A stretch of DNA of 64,000 nt from assembly GCA_964445525.1 (NCBI GenBank), contig CAYULA010000012.1, forward strand, positions 1-64,000. The letters run 5' to 3'. The stretch is from Penumbrarchaeum sp964445525 (GTDB lineage: Archaea; Thermoplasmatota; Penumbrarchaeia; Penumbrarchaeales; Penumbrarchaeaceae). Shown in pieces: positions 25,791-34,068 of the stretch; position 1 is the first letter of the stretch, and the number at the start of each line of letters is the position of its first letter. The notes below the pieces were generated by a model. It saw only the letters and a program-made list of their open reading frames with translations, searched no databases and was not told the DNA's origin. A program made the translations under genes and the position numbers.

Positions 25791-26208
25791 TCTCTCTGAT
25801 CAGCATAACCGGGCAGCAGGCATTCCTTGCCACCTTTTCGGCCACGCTTCCTATCAGAAGTGATTCAACCGGGTTCCTGCCCCTGGTTCCCATGATTATA
25901 AGATCGTAATTCCTCGATCTGTCGATTATATTATCCGACGGGTCGCCGTGTTCGATAATGGTCTCGATATCCGTCTTCAACTCCTCGGCAAGGGTCTTGT
26001 AGGGTTTGATGACCTTTTCGCCCATGTCATCAGGTTCTACCCGTTCGGGTTGCTCCATTCCCCTGGGTGTTGGGGTGGGATAATCGGCAACATGCATGAC
26101 GTCAACCTTGCTTCCCACCATCTCAGCCAGGTCCATTGCCTTGTGAAAGGCTTTGTTTGAAAGTTCGGATCCGTCCACGGGCACAAGTACTCTCTTGAAA
26201 TCATTCAT
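25771..26208 (-). CDS. universal stress protein (UspA family)
   Basis: 145-aa nucleotide-binding alpha/beta protein. It starts MNDFKRVLVPVDGS and ends with the ATP-binding pattern GTRGRNPVESLLIGSVAEKV. Third of three tandem Usp genes. ATG 26208 follows GAGGAAGTG and lies one base beyond the preceding stop, so translation is coupled. Usp proteins are induced by many stresses; here the operon begins with superoxide reductase, suggesting oxidative stress. Its 3' end abuts the ferritin remnant. Confidence 0.92.
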   Translation of the reverse strand: MNDFKRVLVPVDGSELSNKAFHKAMDLAEMVGSKVDVMHVADYPTPTPRGMEQPERVEPDDMGEKVIKPYKTLAEELKTDIETIIEHGDPSDNIIDRSRNYDLIIMGTRGRNPVESLLIGSVAEKVARNACCPVMLIRESTEGCS

Positions 26209-26209
26209 T

Positions 26210-26653
26210 TCATTCACTTCCTCTATTCTTTTTTTCTCCAACCAGCATTACCGGAAGATGGCAATCTCTCACCACCTTTTCGGCCACGCTTCCGAGGATC
26301 ATGTCGGACAACGGGTTTCTTCCCTTGTTGCCCATAACAACAAGATCGAAACCTTCGCTTGCCTTCAATATCTCATCGGCGGGGGAACCATCCTTGATCA
26401 TGGAATGGATCTTCACATCATTGTTCTTCACCCTTTCCCGGAGATCGCCCATCAGGTTCGATGCGGCTATAACCATCCTGGTCTCGGGAGGTGGGGATGA
26501 TAGCTTGTAATTGCCCTGAATGATGAGCGGGATCACATGAAGCAAGGTTATCCCGGCTTTCAGGTCCCTGGCAAGGAGAAGTGCTTTTTCAAAGGCTTTG
26601 ACCGAGGCAACGGATTCATCGACGGGAACCAGTATCTTGTTGAAATTTTTCAT
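26210..26653 (-). CDS. universal stress protein (UspA family)
   Basis: 147 aa, starting MKNFNKILVPVDES, with ATP-binding pattern GNKGRNPLSDMILGSVAEKV. Second of the three tandem copies. It diverges in the middle (VIPLIIQGNYKLSSPPPET), so the three are not recent duplicates. ATG 26653 is chosen to align with its paralogues; an upstream ATG at 26668 is less likely. Confidence 0.91.
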   Translation of the reverse strand: MKNFNKILVPVDESVASVKAFEKALLLARDLKAGITLLHVIPLIIQGNYKLSSPPPETRMVIAASNLMGDLRERVKNNDVKIHSMIKDGSPADEILKASEGFDLVVMGNKGRNPLSDMILGSVAEKVVRDCHLPVMLVGEKKNRGSE

Positions 26654-26706
26654 ATGGGATTCGACCATTCAATTCTTGGTTTTGGACCTGATAAATCTTT
26701 GGGCAT

Positions 26707-27123
26707 TTACCTGATGAGGAGTACAGGGCAGCAGCATCTTCTCATCACCCTGTCTGCGACACTTCCCATGATCGCCGATGCCAGGGTTGATCTGCCTCTT
26801 GTTCCCATTATAATCAAGTCATGGGTCTTTGACCTCTCGATTATCTCCCTGGCAGCCTCTCCCTTGACCAGTATATCCTCATGCTCAACACTCCTTTCTC
26901 CTGCTTTTTCAATGAATTTTTCAAGAATCCTCTTTCCTTTTACAGCCTCCTCCTCCTCCAGATTGGTGTCAATTCCCCCAAGTACCGGAGGTTCAACCTC
27001 TATCACATGAACGGTTGTTATCTTTCCGTCCACTCTCTCTGCCAGATCAAGGGTTGTTGTGAAGGCCCTTTTGGATTCATCTCCCTCATCCACGGGTACC
27101 AGGATCCTCTTGAATTCATTCAG
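26707..27123 (-). CDS. universal stress protein (UspA family), apparent CTG start
   Basis: 138 aa with (L/M)NEFKRILVPVDEG at the start and GTRGRSTLASAIMGSVADRV ATP-binding motif. No ATG, GTG or TTG lies at the position homologous to the paralogues. A CTG at 27121-27123 (complement) does, six bases after GAGGGGT. An in-frame GTG about 17 codons upstream, inside the previous gene, is the alternative start. First of the three tandem Usp genes, 11 bases after the 89-aa gene. Confidence 0.85.
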   Translation of the reverse strand: MNEFKRILVPVDEGDESKRAFTTTLDLAERVDGKITTVHVIEVEPPVLGGIDTNLEEEEAVKGKRILEKFIEKAGERSVEHEDILVKGEAAREIIERSKTHDLIIMGTRGRSTLASAIMGSVADRVMRRCCCPVLLIR

Positions 27124-27134
27124 GTGATTACCCC

Positions 27135-27404
27135 TCAGATCAGATGTTCGTTCTTCTTCTTCAACCACAGAAGGTAGCTGTGGGCGGCTATCTCCATTAC
27201 ATCTTCTTCCGTACCGCTTCTCTCGGATTCCTTGTCTCCCATATAGACGATTACCTTGTCCCTGAGGGCGTTTTCCAGGTGCAGTAAAGGATATTCCTTC
27301 CACATCTGAAGATATTCATCCTCCTTTTTTTCGATCTCGATCACAATGCTGTCCTTGAATGAATCGAGATAGTCCAGTATCATCTTCTTCATTTCCTCGT
27401 CCAA
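27135..27404 (-). CDS. hypothetical protein between superoxide reductase and Usp genes, 89 aa
   Basis: Small acidic helical protein, MDEEMKKMILDYLDSFKDS at the start, then HLENALRDKVIVYMGDKESE and a helical IAAHSYLLWLKKK tail. No recognised domain. The start is either TTG 27404 (after GGAGTCGG) or ATG 27392. It lies 24 bases after the superoxide reductase stop and 11 before a Usp gene, so it belongs to the stress operon. Confidence 0.65.
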   Translation of the reverse strand: MDEEMKKMILDYLDSFKDSIVIEIEKKEDEYLQMWKEYPLLHLENALRDKVIVYMGDKESERSGTEEDVMEIAAHSYLLWLKKKNEHLI

Positions 27405-27428
27405 TTTACCGACTCCGGATATTACAGA

Positions 27429-27809
27429 TCACAGTTCGATCTCGTTCGTCCACAGACCGTGTATGTTGCAGTATGACTCGGCTATGATGGTCCCTTTCTT
27501 TTCGGTCCTGAACTTGGCTGTCACGTGCGGTTCGCAGTAGATCGTGCTCGTATCGGGACCCTTCACGGAAGCTCCGTGTGCGGAGAAATTATACTCGCCT
27601 ATGATGTAGGGGAATTTCTCTCCTTCGGGCAGAAATAGCAGTTTTATGTTTTCGATATGGTGTTCGGTCTTGTTGGGGTGGGATATCTCCTTTCCCACTA
27701 CGGCCTCCACCTCCACGATCCCGTTCTCGTTTAACTTAACTTCCAGAACCGGAACGTGTTTTTCATTCTTCCAATCGTCCTTTTGCAGTAGTTCCTTCAA
27801 TTCCGCCAT
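27429..27809 (-). CDS. sor: superoxide reductase (neelaredoxin type)
   Basis: Reduces superoxide to hydrogen peroxide without making oxygen. The 126-aa class II enzyme lacks the extra desulforedoxin domain. Iron-site ligands are visible: His in KHVPVLEV, EISHPN and EHHIENI, and Cys/His in the C-terminal YCNIHGLW. ATG 27809 follows GGAAAGTG, and a TATA-like GATATATATC lies about 45-55 bases upstream. It heads an operon with an unknown protein and three Usp proteins. The presence of this enzyme suggests an anaerobe or microaerophile that meets oxygen. Confidence 0.94.
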   Translation of the reverse strand: MAELKELLQKDDWKNEKHVPVLEVKLNENGIVEVEAVVGKEISHPNKTEHHIENIKLLFLPEGEKFPYIIGEYNFSAHGASVKGPDTSTIYCEPHVTAKFRTEKKGTIIAESYCNIHGLWTNEIEL

Positions 27810-27894
27810 GATTTATCACTTTCCATTGCTTTTATCCGTCTCAATCTTATTCTGGAATGATATATATCTTTGCTTTTCCATAACTTTCACTGTT

Positions 27895-28122
27895 CTAATC
27901 AATCACTATCACATCTACCGGACAAGCGTCCGAGGCTTTCTCCGTACAGGTGACCGCATCTCCGGGAATGTCTCCTTTTGAGGGGCCTCCGTCCGCATAC
28001 TGTTCCGTTATCGATGCTTTCCCGTCAACGTCTATCTTGAAAACGGCGGGGCATGCTTCCACACATCCTCCGCATGAGATGCATCCGTTCCTGTCTATCG
28101 TCACCTTCATTTCATCAACCAT
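27895..28122 (-). CDS. [4Fe-4S] ferredoxin
   Basis: 75 aa with CISCGGCVEACPAVF near the start giving CxxCxxC, and a lone CPVDVI near the end giving the fourth ligand. This is the single-cluster pattern of archaeal ferredoxins. An extra Cys (VTCTEK) could form a disulfide, as known in Pyrococcus-type proteins. ATG 28122 follows ATGAGGTTTAAT. It could carry electrons between the 2-oxoacid oxidoreductase and the superoxide reductase, which is inference. It is divergent from the coiled-coil gene. Confidence 0.92.
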   Translation of the reverse strand: MVDEMKVTIDRNGCISCGGCVEACPAVFKIDVDGKASITEQYADGGPSKGDIPGDAVTCTEKASDACPVDVIVID

Positions 28123-28236
28123 ATTAAACCTCATTTTAGGGTTATTAATAGTTATTCCATCGGGATTTTTGTTTGCAAAATCAGTAAGGGAAAGTTTTAT
28201 GAAATGTCTGATCAAGGTTTTCATGGAGGAAATCGA

Positions 28237-28596
28237 ATGGACAGGATCACAAAAGGGGTCTCCATGACCAGGGAGACCATAAATGACGAGTATGATCAGA
28301 TCAAGAGCAAGGATCTGGGAGACAGGGCATCGGACTTCACCAGTGAATCACTGGACAGAATAGAGAGGTCCCTGAGCAATCTCAATTTCAAGATCAAGGA
28401 AGGTGCATACGATTTGGAGAACACCACCAGGGATAAGGTCGATCAGTTCCTGGAAGACATAGATACGCTCAGGGATACCATCAGGTCCAAAAGAGATGAG
28501 ATCAGGGAGAAGGGAATTCAGGAAAAATCCGAGGAGGTCTTGGAAAACATGAGAAACAGATACGACATGATCTCCTCCGGGATTTTGAAAGAGTGA
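28237..28596 (+). CDS. coiled-coil protein, 119 aa
   Basis: Almost entirely helical and charged, with heptad-like stretches (DRIERSLSNLNFKIKEGAYD; EKSEEVLENMRNRYD). No membrane segment or known domain. ATG 28237 follows TGGAGGAAATC. Its stop overlaps the GYD gene start by one base (TGATG), so they are cotranslated. It is reminiscent of apolipoprotein-like or tail-fibre helices, but no assignment is made. Confidence 0.72.
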   Translation: MDRITKGVSMTRETINDEYDQIKSKDLGDRASDFTSESLDRIERSLSNLNFKIKEGAYDLENTTRDKVDQFLEDIDTLRDTIRSKRDEIREKGIQEKSEEVLENMRNRYDMISSGILKE

Positions 28597-28889
28597 TGTC
28601 AATGTCAACCTACATAATACTGAGCAGGCTCTCACCCGATTCGCTCACGGATCCCTCCGAGATCAAGGAACTTGCAAAAAATGTAAACGACAGGATCAAG
28701 AAGGAATGCCCGGGAATCACCTGGAAGGAGAGTTATGCCGTGAAGGGCAGCTACGATATCGTGGACATAATCGAGGCGGAAGATGAAAAAGAGGTGGACA
28801 GGGCATCCATGATCATAAGGTCCCTGGGCCATGCACAGACCGAGACAATGACCACCACCCCCTGGCACGAGTTCCTGGAAGGGTTCTGA
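28596..28889 (+). CDS. GYD-domain protein
   Basis: 97 aa matching the GYD family: YIILSRLSP at the start, VKGSYDIVDIIEAEDEKEV in the middle and SLGHAQTETMTT near the end. The fold is a ferredoxin-like dimeric alpha/beta barrel; function in the family is unknown. Start is ATG 28596 or 28602. It is translationally coupled to the coiled-coil gene and lies one base before the DNA glycosylase, giving a three-gene operon. Confidence 0.83.
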   Translation: MSMSTYIILSRLSPDSLTDPSEIKELAKNVNDRIKKECPGITWKESYAVKGSYDIVDIIEAEDEKEVDRASMIIRSLGHAQTETMTTTPWHEFLEGF

Positions 28890-28890
28890 T

Positions 28891-29664
28891 TTGCCGGAAC
28901 TTCCGGATGTGGAGGTCTTCAGACGCTATATCGGATCCACATCCCTCCACAAGAAGATAATCGATGTGGAGGTTGCTGACGGGAGGATCCTTGAAGATGT
29001 CAGCAGGAAGGACCTTGAAGAACTCGAGGGCAACAGGTTCAATGAAACAAGGAGAATAGGCAAGTACTGTTTTTTGGAGGCGGACGGCCAATGGCTGGTA
29101 ATGCATTTCGGCATGACGGGATACCCGAAATACTACAGGAAGGATAGACCTGACAAGGTCAAGGTAAATTTCGGCTTCGACAATGATTACAATCTGGCCT
29201 ATGTCTGTACGAGGATGCTAGGAAAGATATCCTTATGCGGGGACCCGGATGATTATTCCGGGAAAAATGACATCGGTCCGGACATACTCGGGATGGATGA
29301 TGATTCATTCATGAAATTGATCTCAAAGAAGAAGGGGAAGATCAAGGCCGCCCTTATGGATCAATCTCTCATGTCGGGCCTGGGCAACATCTACACCGAC
29401 GAGGTTCTCTTCCAGACCGGAATCCACCCCGAAGCCAGGGTCTCCGACCTGAAGAGAAATGATCTATCCGAACTCGGGAGAGATATGAAAAAGGTTCTCC
29501 ATGAGGCAATAAAAGCAGGGGCCGATCCGGAAGAGATGCCTCCGGAATATCTGATTCCAATCAGGGAAAAGGAGAAAAAATGTCCCAGGGACCAGGGGAA
29601 AATCGAAAAGACAAAGGTGAACGGAAGAAGCACCTATTTCTGCTCGAAACACCAGAAAAAGTGA
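28891..29664 (+). CDS. formamidopyrimidine/endonuclease VIII-type DNA glycosylase
   Basis: Base excision repair enzyme of the Fpg/Nei fold, 257 aa. The start is TTG so that PELPDVEV gives the catalytic Pro2 and Glu3 after Met removal. GQWLVMHFGMTG and SGLGNIYTDEVLFQTGIHP (helix-two-turn-helix) are conserved. The C-terminal zinc finger is altered: CPRD replaces CxxC and the end reads YFCSKHQKK, giving C-x2-D...C-x2-H. Zinc may be lost or differently bound. GGAAGGG upstream spans the GYD gene end. Confidence 0.92.
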   Translation: MPELPDVEVFRRYIGSTSLHKKIIDVEVADGRILEDVSRKDLEELEGNRFNETRRIGKYCFLEADGQWLVMHFGMTGYPKYYRKDRPDKVKVNFGFDNDYNLAYVCTRMLGKISLCGDPDDYSGKNDIGPDILGMDDDSFMKLISKKKGKIKAALMDQSLMSGLGNIYTDEVLFQTGIHPEARVSDLKRNDLSELGRDMKKVLHEAIKAGADPEEMPPEYLIPIREKEKKCPRDQGKIEKTKVNGRSTYFCSKHQKK

Positions 29665-32034
29665 TCATTCGGCACGGGAAACCGCACGTATAACCTCGAG
29701 AACCGAATCGGGATTGACCGATATGGAATCGATCCCGGACCTCACAAGGAAGGCCGCAAATTCTGGATCGTCACTGGGGGCCTGTCCGCAGAAGGATACC
29801 TTTCTGTTCCTGGAATGAGCTCTCTCGATCAAAAGCTCTATCATCCTCTTTACGGCCGGATCGTTCTCGTCGAAAACATCCGAAAGGATCTCCGAATCAC
29901 GATCGGCTCCCAGAACCAGCTGTGTCAGATCATTGGATCCTATGGAAAAGCCCGAGAATCTGTCTGCGAAACTTTCAGCGAGAATAACATTGGAGGGGAT
30001 CTCCGCCATGACGAATATGTCCATATCATCCGTTTCCATCTTCTCGTCTATCAATCCCAGTATTCCGTCAGCCTCGGCCAGGGTCCTGCAAAAAGGTATC
30101 ATCATCACAACATTCTTGAAACCCATCTCTTCCCTTGCCTTCCTAACCGCCTCGATCTCGAGTTCGAATGCGGGTCTGTACCTCTCGCTGTTGTATCGAA
30201 CAGCGCCTCTGAAACCGAGCATGGGATTGTCCTCCTCGAATTCGAAATCCTCTCCTCCGAGAAGATTGGCGTATTCGTTGGTCTTGAAATCGCTCATTCG
30301 CACGATAACGGGATCGGGATAGGCCGAGGCCGCCATTCTTCCTATCCCCATGGAGAGTTTTTCAACGAAATAATCCGTCTTTTTATAATATGCCGAGGTC
30401 AGTTCATCGATCCTTTCCTTGACCTGGCCGTCTTTCAGATCCATGAATCTTACCAGGGCCATTGGATGAACCTTGATCATGTTGTTGATGATGAACTCCA
30501 TCCTTGCCAGACCGATTCCCTTGGTGGGAACCTTCCACCATCGGAATGCCGAAGAGGGCGAGGAGAGGTTGATCATGATTTCCGTTTCCGTCTCCGGAAT
30601 ATTGGAGATATCAACCTCCTTTTCCTCGAAATCCAGGATTCCTGAGTAAACATATCCCTGATCTCCCTCGGAACAGGATACGGTAACCTCCTGGCCGTCT
30701 CCGAGGGATGATGTGGCATTTCCGCATCCCACAACGGCGGTGATATCGAATTCCCTTGAGACGATCGCAGCATGGGAGGTTCTACCACCGTGGTCGGTTA
30801 CAATTGCGGAAGCTTTCTTCATTATGGGGACCCAGTCCGGGTCCGTCATTCCCGTAACCAGTACGTTTCCCTCCTCGAATGAATCTATGTCCGAAGCATC
30901 CTCTATCACCTGGACCTTCCCCGCGGATATCCTCTCCCCTATTGCGATGCCATCGGTCAGTCTGTCGGATCTCTCCTTGAGGCTGAATGTCTTTAGGGCG
31001 GTATCCTTCCTGCCCGACTGCACCGTCTCGGGTCTTGCCTGCAATATGAACAGATCCCCGGAAAAACCGTCCTTTGCCCATTCGATATCCATCGGTTTTT
31101 CGTAATGGTCCTCGATGATGCAGGCCCATTCCGCCAGGCGCAGTATATCATCGTCTTCCAGTACAAAGGACCTCCTCTCCTTGACGGAGGTCTCGACTGT
31201 CCTGGTTGTCCTGCTGCCGCCTTCGGAATAGACCATCTTGTTCATCTTGGAACCCCGATGCTTTTCAACCAGGGGTCTGTTCCCATTCTTGAGAAGCGGT
31301 TTGAATACCATGTACTCGTCGGGATTGACCGAGCCCTGGACAACGGTCTCCCCGAGGCCCCAGGCGGCATTTATGACGACGACATCCGGAAATCCCGTCT
31401 CGGTATCCAGGGTGAACATTACACCCGACCCTCCCCTGTCCGATCTGACCATTTTCTGAACACCAACAGAGAGGGCAACCTTCATGTGATCGAATCCGTT
31501 CTCCTCCCGATAGGAAATGGCCCTGTCCGTGAAAAGCGAAGCATAGCACCTCCTGCAGGCATCAGTCAGCTCGTCGATCCCCTTGACATTGAGGAAGGTC
31601 TCCTGCTGACCCGCGAAACTGGCCTCCGGGAGGTCCTCGGCCGTGGCGCTGCTTCTGACCGCGACATCGATACCCTCGACATCATTTCTCCCGGAGAGAT
31701 TGAGATAGAATTCTTCCAATTTCTTCCCTATCTCTTCCGGCATGCTGGCATCCAGGAAAAGGGATCGGATGGCCCTGCCTGTGTCGGGAAGCTTTCTCTC
31801 ACCTTCCTTGTAGAGATCCAGGAGCGAGGATATCCTTTCTGTCAGGTTATTATGTTCCAGAAATCTCCGGTATGATTCGGAGGTCAGGGCGAAACCACCC
31901 GGAACGGAAACGCCGATCTCGGAAAGGGATGATATCATCTCGCCCAGGGAGGCATTCTTACCGCCAACCGAGGCCACATCTTCATTTCCAACTTCTTCAA
32001 GCCATCTTAACCATTGAGACATGTTATCAGCCAT
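29665..32034 (-). CDS. ppsA: phosphoenolpyruvate synthase
   Basis: Converts pyruvate, ATP and water to phosphoenolpyruvate, AMP and phosphate, the entry to gluconeogenesis. The 789-aa product has an N-terminal ATP-binding domain (VGGKNASLGEM). The phosphohistidine domain has GGRTSHAAI (His near residue 420), and the C-terminal PEP/pyruvate barrel ends FCGQAPSD. The start at 32034 lies about 25 bases after a TATA-like TTTGATATC, so the mRNA may be leaderless. It converges with the glycosylase gene with stops adjacent. With aldolase and FBPase it completes much of the hexose-forming path. Confidence 0.95.
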   Translation of the reverse strand: MADNMSQWLRWLEEVGNEDVASVGGKNASLGEMISSLSEIGVSVPGGFALTSESYRRFLEHNNLTERISSLLDLYKEGERKLPDTGRAIRSLFLDASMPEEIGKKLEEFYLNLSGRNDVEGIDVAVRSSATAEDLPEASFAGQQETFLNVKGIDELTDACRRCYASLFTDRAISYREENGFDHMKVALSVGVQKMVRSDRGGSGVMFTLDTETGFPDVVVINAAWGLGETVVQGSVNPDEYMVFKPLLKNGNRPLVEKHRGSKMNKMVYSEGGSRTTRTVETSVKERRSFVLEDDDILRLAEWACIIEDHYEKPMDIEWAKDGFSGDLFILQARPETVQSGRKDTALKTFSLKERSDRLTDGIAIGERISAGKVQVIEDASDIDSFEEGNVLVTGMTDPDWVPIMKKASAIVTDHGGRTSHAAIVSREFDITAVVGCGNATSSLGDGQEVTVSCSEGDQGYVYSGILDFEEKEVDISNIPETETEIMINLSSPSSAFRWWKVPTKGIGLARMEFIINNMIKVHPMALVRFMDLKDGQVKERIDELTSAYYKKTDYFVEKLSMGIGRMAASAYPDPVIVRMSDFKTNEYANLLGGEDFEFEEDNPMLGFRGAVRYNSERYRPAFELEIEAVRKAREEMGFKNVVMMIPFCRTLAEADGILGLIDEKMETDDMDIFVMAEIPSNVILAESFADRFSGFSIGSNDLTQLVLGADRDSEILSDVFDENDPAVKRMIELLIERAHSRNRKVSFCGQAPSDDPEFAAFLVRSGIDSISVNPDSVLEVIRAVSRAE

Positions 32035-32075
32035 ATAACCCTGATCTGAAGGGATATCAAATCTTTGGCCGATAA

Positions 32076-33077
32076 TTACCCGGGAATGGTGGCTCCCTTG
32101 ATCCCCAATTCCTGCATTCTTCTCGGAAGGAATTCACGGAATCCCTCCTCAAGGGTCCTCGGTGAATACCCCAATTCCTTTCTGGCCTTTTCATTGGATC
32201 CCAGATAGGTCACACCAGCAGACACTCTCAAGGTCTCCGGCCGGTAGAATGAGGGCAGATCGAAAATTGAATTGACAGGTACCATCAACCGAGAGGATAG
32301 CTTAAGCATCCAGGGACTGGCCCTGATCCCGGGAGGTTTTATTCCCGTGATCTCTCCGGCGGTTTCCATTGCTTCCTCAATCGAGTGTTTCTCCCCGGAT
32401 ATGATGTAGGATTCCCCTGTTCTTCCCTTCTCCATGGCCAGAATGTGACCTTCGGCGATGTCATCAACATGGGCCCAGCACCAGGCAGTTACCTTCGGAA
32501 GCATGGGGAGCTCCCTCTTGAGATACCTGTCTATCATTTTTCCGGATAGGTTCTCGTCACCCGGCCCGTATACTACTCCCGGCTGTACTATGACCAGAGG
32601 GATACCATCATCCATCATGGGAAGAGCCACCTCGTAATGGGCCTTCCACTTGGTCCTGTCGTATTCGCTGATGTGTTCCCCGTCGTAACGATAATCCTCG
32701 CTTACAACCCTTCCTTCAGTGTCCGAGAAGACAGCCAGGGTGGATGTGTAAACCCCCTTGGATATTGACAGTTCCTTCATCACCTCGAGAACGTTTTTCG
32801 TACCGCCGACATTGATACTCTCTGCCTTTGATTTGTCCCTGGCACCTACTTTGTACCAGGCAGCCACATGAAAAACACCGTCAACTCCCTTCATTGGTTC
32901 ATACAGGGTCTCCTTGTCGGTTATATCCCCCTTGAAGATATTTACCCCGCCCTCACTCAACCATTCCGCCTTCTCCGGGGTCCTGACAAGAGCATTGAGC
33001 TCATGTCCCCTTTCCAGCAATTTCCTTGCCAGCGCTCCTCCGATGAATCCGGTGGCGCCGGTTATCATATATTTCAT
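32076..33077 (-). CDS. NAD(P)-dependent epimerase/dehydratase (extended SDR)
   Basis: 333 aa with Rossmann motif TGATGFIGGALA at residues 6-17 and VFHVAAWYKVG. The catalytic YxxxK position appears as YDRTKWKAH and QPGVVYGPGD follows. Members include dihydroflavonol reductases, NDP-sugar epimerases and cholesterol-type dehydrogenases; the substrate is open. The start follows TTGAGGTAAA. Single gene, divergent from the ferritin-like protein. Confidence 0.87.
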   Translation of the reverse strand: MKYMITGATGFIGGALARKLLERGHELNALVRTPEKAEWLSEGGVNIFKGDITDKETLYEPMKGVDGVFHVAAWYKVGARDKSKAESINVGGTKNVLEVMKELSISKGVYTSTLAVFSDTEGRVVSEDYRYDGEHISEYDRTKWKAHYEVALPMMDDGIPLVIVQPGVVYGPGDENLSGKMIDRYLKRELPMLPKVTAWCWAHVDDIAEGHILAMEKGRTGESYIISGEKHSIEEAMETAGEITGIKPPGIRASPWMLKLSSRLMVPVNSIFDLPSFYRPETLRVSAGVTYLGSNEKARKELGYSPRTLEEGFREFLPRRMQELGIKGATIPG

Positions 33078-33195
33078 TTTACCTCAATTATCAACTTGAT
33101 TTGTAATTTATTTATTATTTACCTGATATGATAGGAACGGACACCCAAAAGGATTATAAATGCCGTGACCAAGGAAATGTTAAGGATGTGATATA

Positions 33196-33678
33196 ATGGA
33201 TCTGCAGGAATACTCGATGGAGGATCTGCTCCTGACCGCTATAAAGAGCGAGGAGGATAACTACCAGCTCTACAGCACTTTGAACTCCAAAATGGGCGAG
33301 GACGAGATATCCTCCGACCTTGAATACCTGGCAGGAGAGGAAAAGAAACACCGAGCACTTCTTGAGAAGATCTTCTCCAACAGATTCCCGCAAGAGGAGG
33401 TAAATGTGGATGAGATAGCCACAGATGTTCCCCTTCCCATGATCGATATTGCACCGGGAAACTATCCCGTGGGCGATCTCCTCTCACAGGTGATGGAGGC
33501 GGAAAAAATAACCGCGGATTTCTACTCCTCGTGGAAAGATATTCAGCCCCGGGAGGACAAGGAAATCAACAAGGTGCTTGAAGATCTCTCCAAATGGGAA
33601 ATGACTCACCACGATATCGTCAAGGACCTGAGGGATAAGAAGAAAAAAAGCGGAAAAAAGATAAAATGGCAAAGATGA
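33196..33678 (+). CDS. ferritin-like (rubrerythrin-type) diiron protein
   Basis: 160-aa four-helix protein. Metal-ligand-like segments are AIKSEEDNYQLY (helix 1), LAGEEKKHRALL (helix 2, ExxH), VMEAEKITADFY (helix 3) and KWEMTHHDIV (helix 4). This is the pattern of ferritin-like domains in rubrerythrins, without the C-terminal rubredoxin. Possible peroxidase or iron handling role. A TATA-like GGATTATAAATG lies about 45 bases before the ATG; the ribosome binding site is GTGATATA. It converges with the PTPS gene. Confidence 0.85.
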   Translation: MDLQEYSMEDLLLTAIKSEEDNYQLYSTLNSKMGEDEISSDLEYLAGEEKKHRALLEKIFSNRFPQEEVNVDEIATDVPLPMIDIAPGNYPVGDLLSQVMEAEKITADFYSSWKDIQPREDKEINKVLEDLSKWEMTHHDIVKDLRDKKKKSGKKIKWQR

Positions 33679-33683
33679 AACGA

Positions 33684-34058
33684 TTATGACTTCCCGTCAT
33701 ATGATATCCAATTCACATCGTTTTCCCAAAGTTTGAGACTGTCAAGTTCGACCTTCATCTTCTCTGTTTCAATGAATATCCTTTCCCAGAACACCTTTGC
33801 GAGATTTTCCAGGGAAGTGGTCCTTCCCCTCATCTCTTCCATTTCATTGAGGTAATTTCCCCCGAAATGGGAAACGATCCCATCCAGTTTCCCTCTGAGT
33901 TTGATTATGTCCATGAGGAATCCGTCCTTGTCGAGTTCAGCTCCCCTGACTATTATCTCCAGTCTGTAATCGTGAGAATGCTTCCTGGATTCCTCTCCTC
34001 CCTCGAAAGGGAGTTTGTGTTCCGCCGTGAAATCATATCTTGTCCCGAGTCTGTACAT
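33684..34058 (-). CDS. 6-pyruvoyltetrahydropterin synthase-like protein (PTPS/QueD family)
   Basis: 124 aa with zinc-binding histidines in FTAEHKL and RKHSHDYRLEI (the HxH pair), typical of PTPS and 6-carboxytetrahydropterin synthase. The usual catalytic cysteine between the histidines is not evident, so the chemistry may differ. The start follows GAGGTAGTT. It lies 10 bases after the dehydrogenase stop, so the two form a pair. The product could feed pterin, queuosine/archaeosine or another pathway; no other pterin gene is nearby. Confidence 0.85.
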   Translation of the reverse strand: MYRLGTRYDFTAEHKLPFEGGEESRKHSHDYRLEIIVRGAELDKDGFLMDIIKLRGKLDGIVSHFGGNYLNEMEEMRGRTTSLENLAKVFWERIFIETEKMKVELDSLKLWENDVNWISYDGKS

Positions 34059-34068
34059 TTGAACTACC

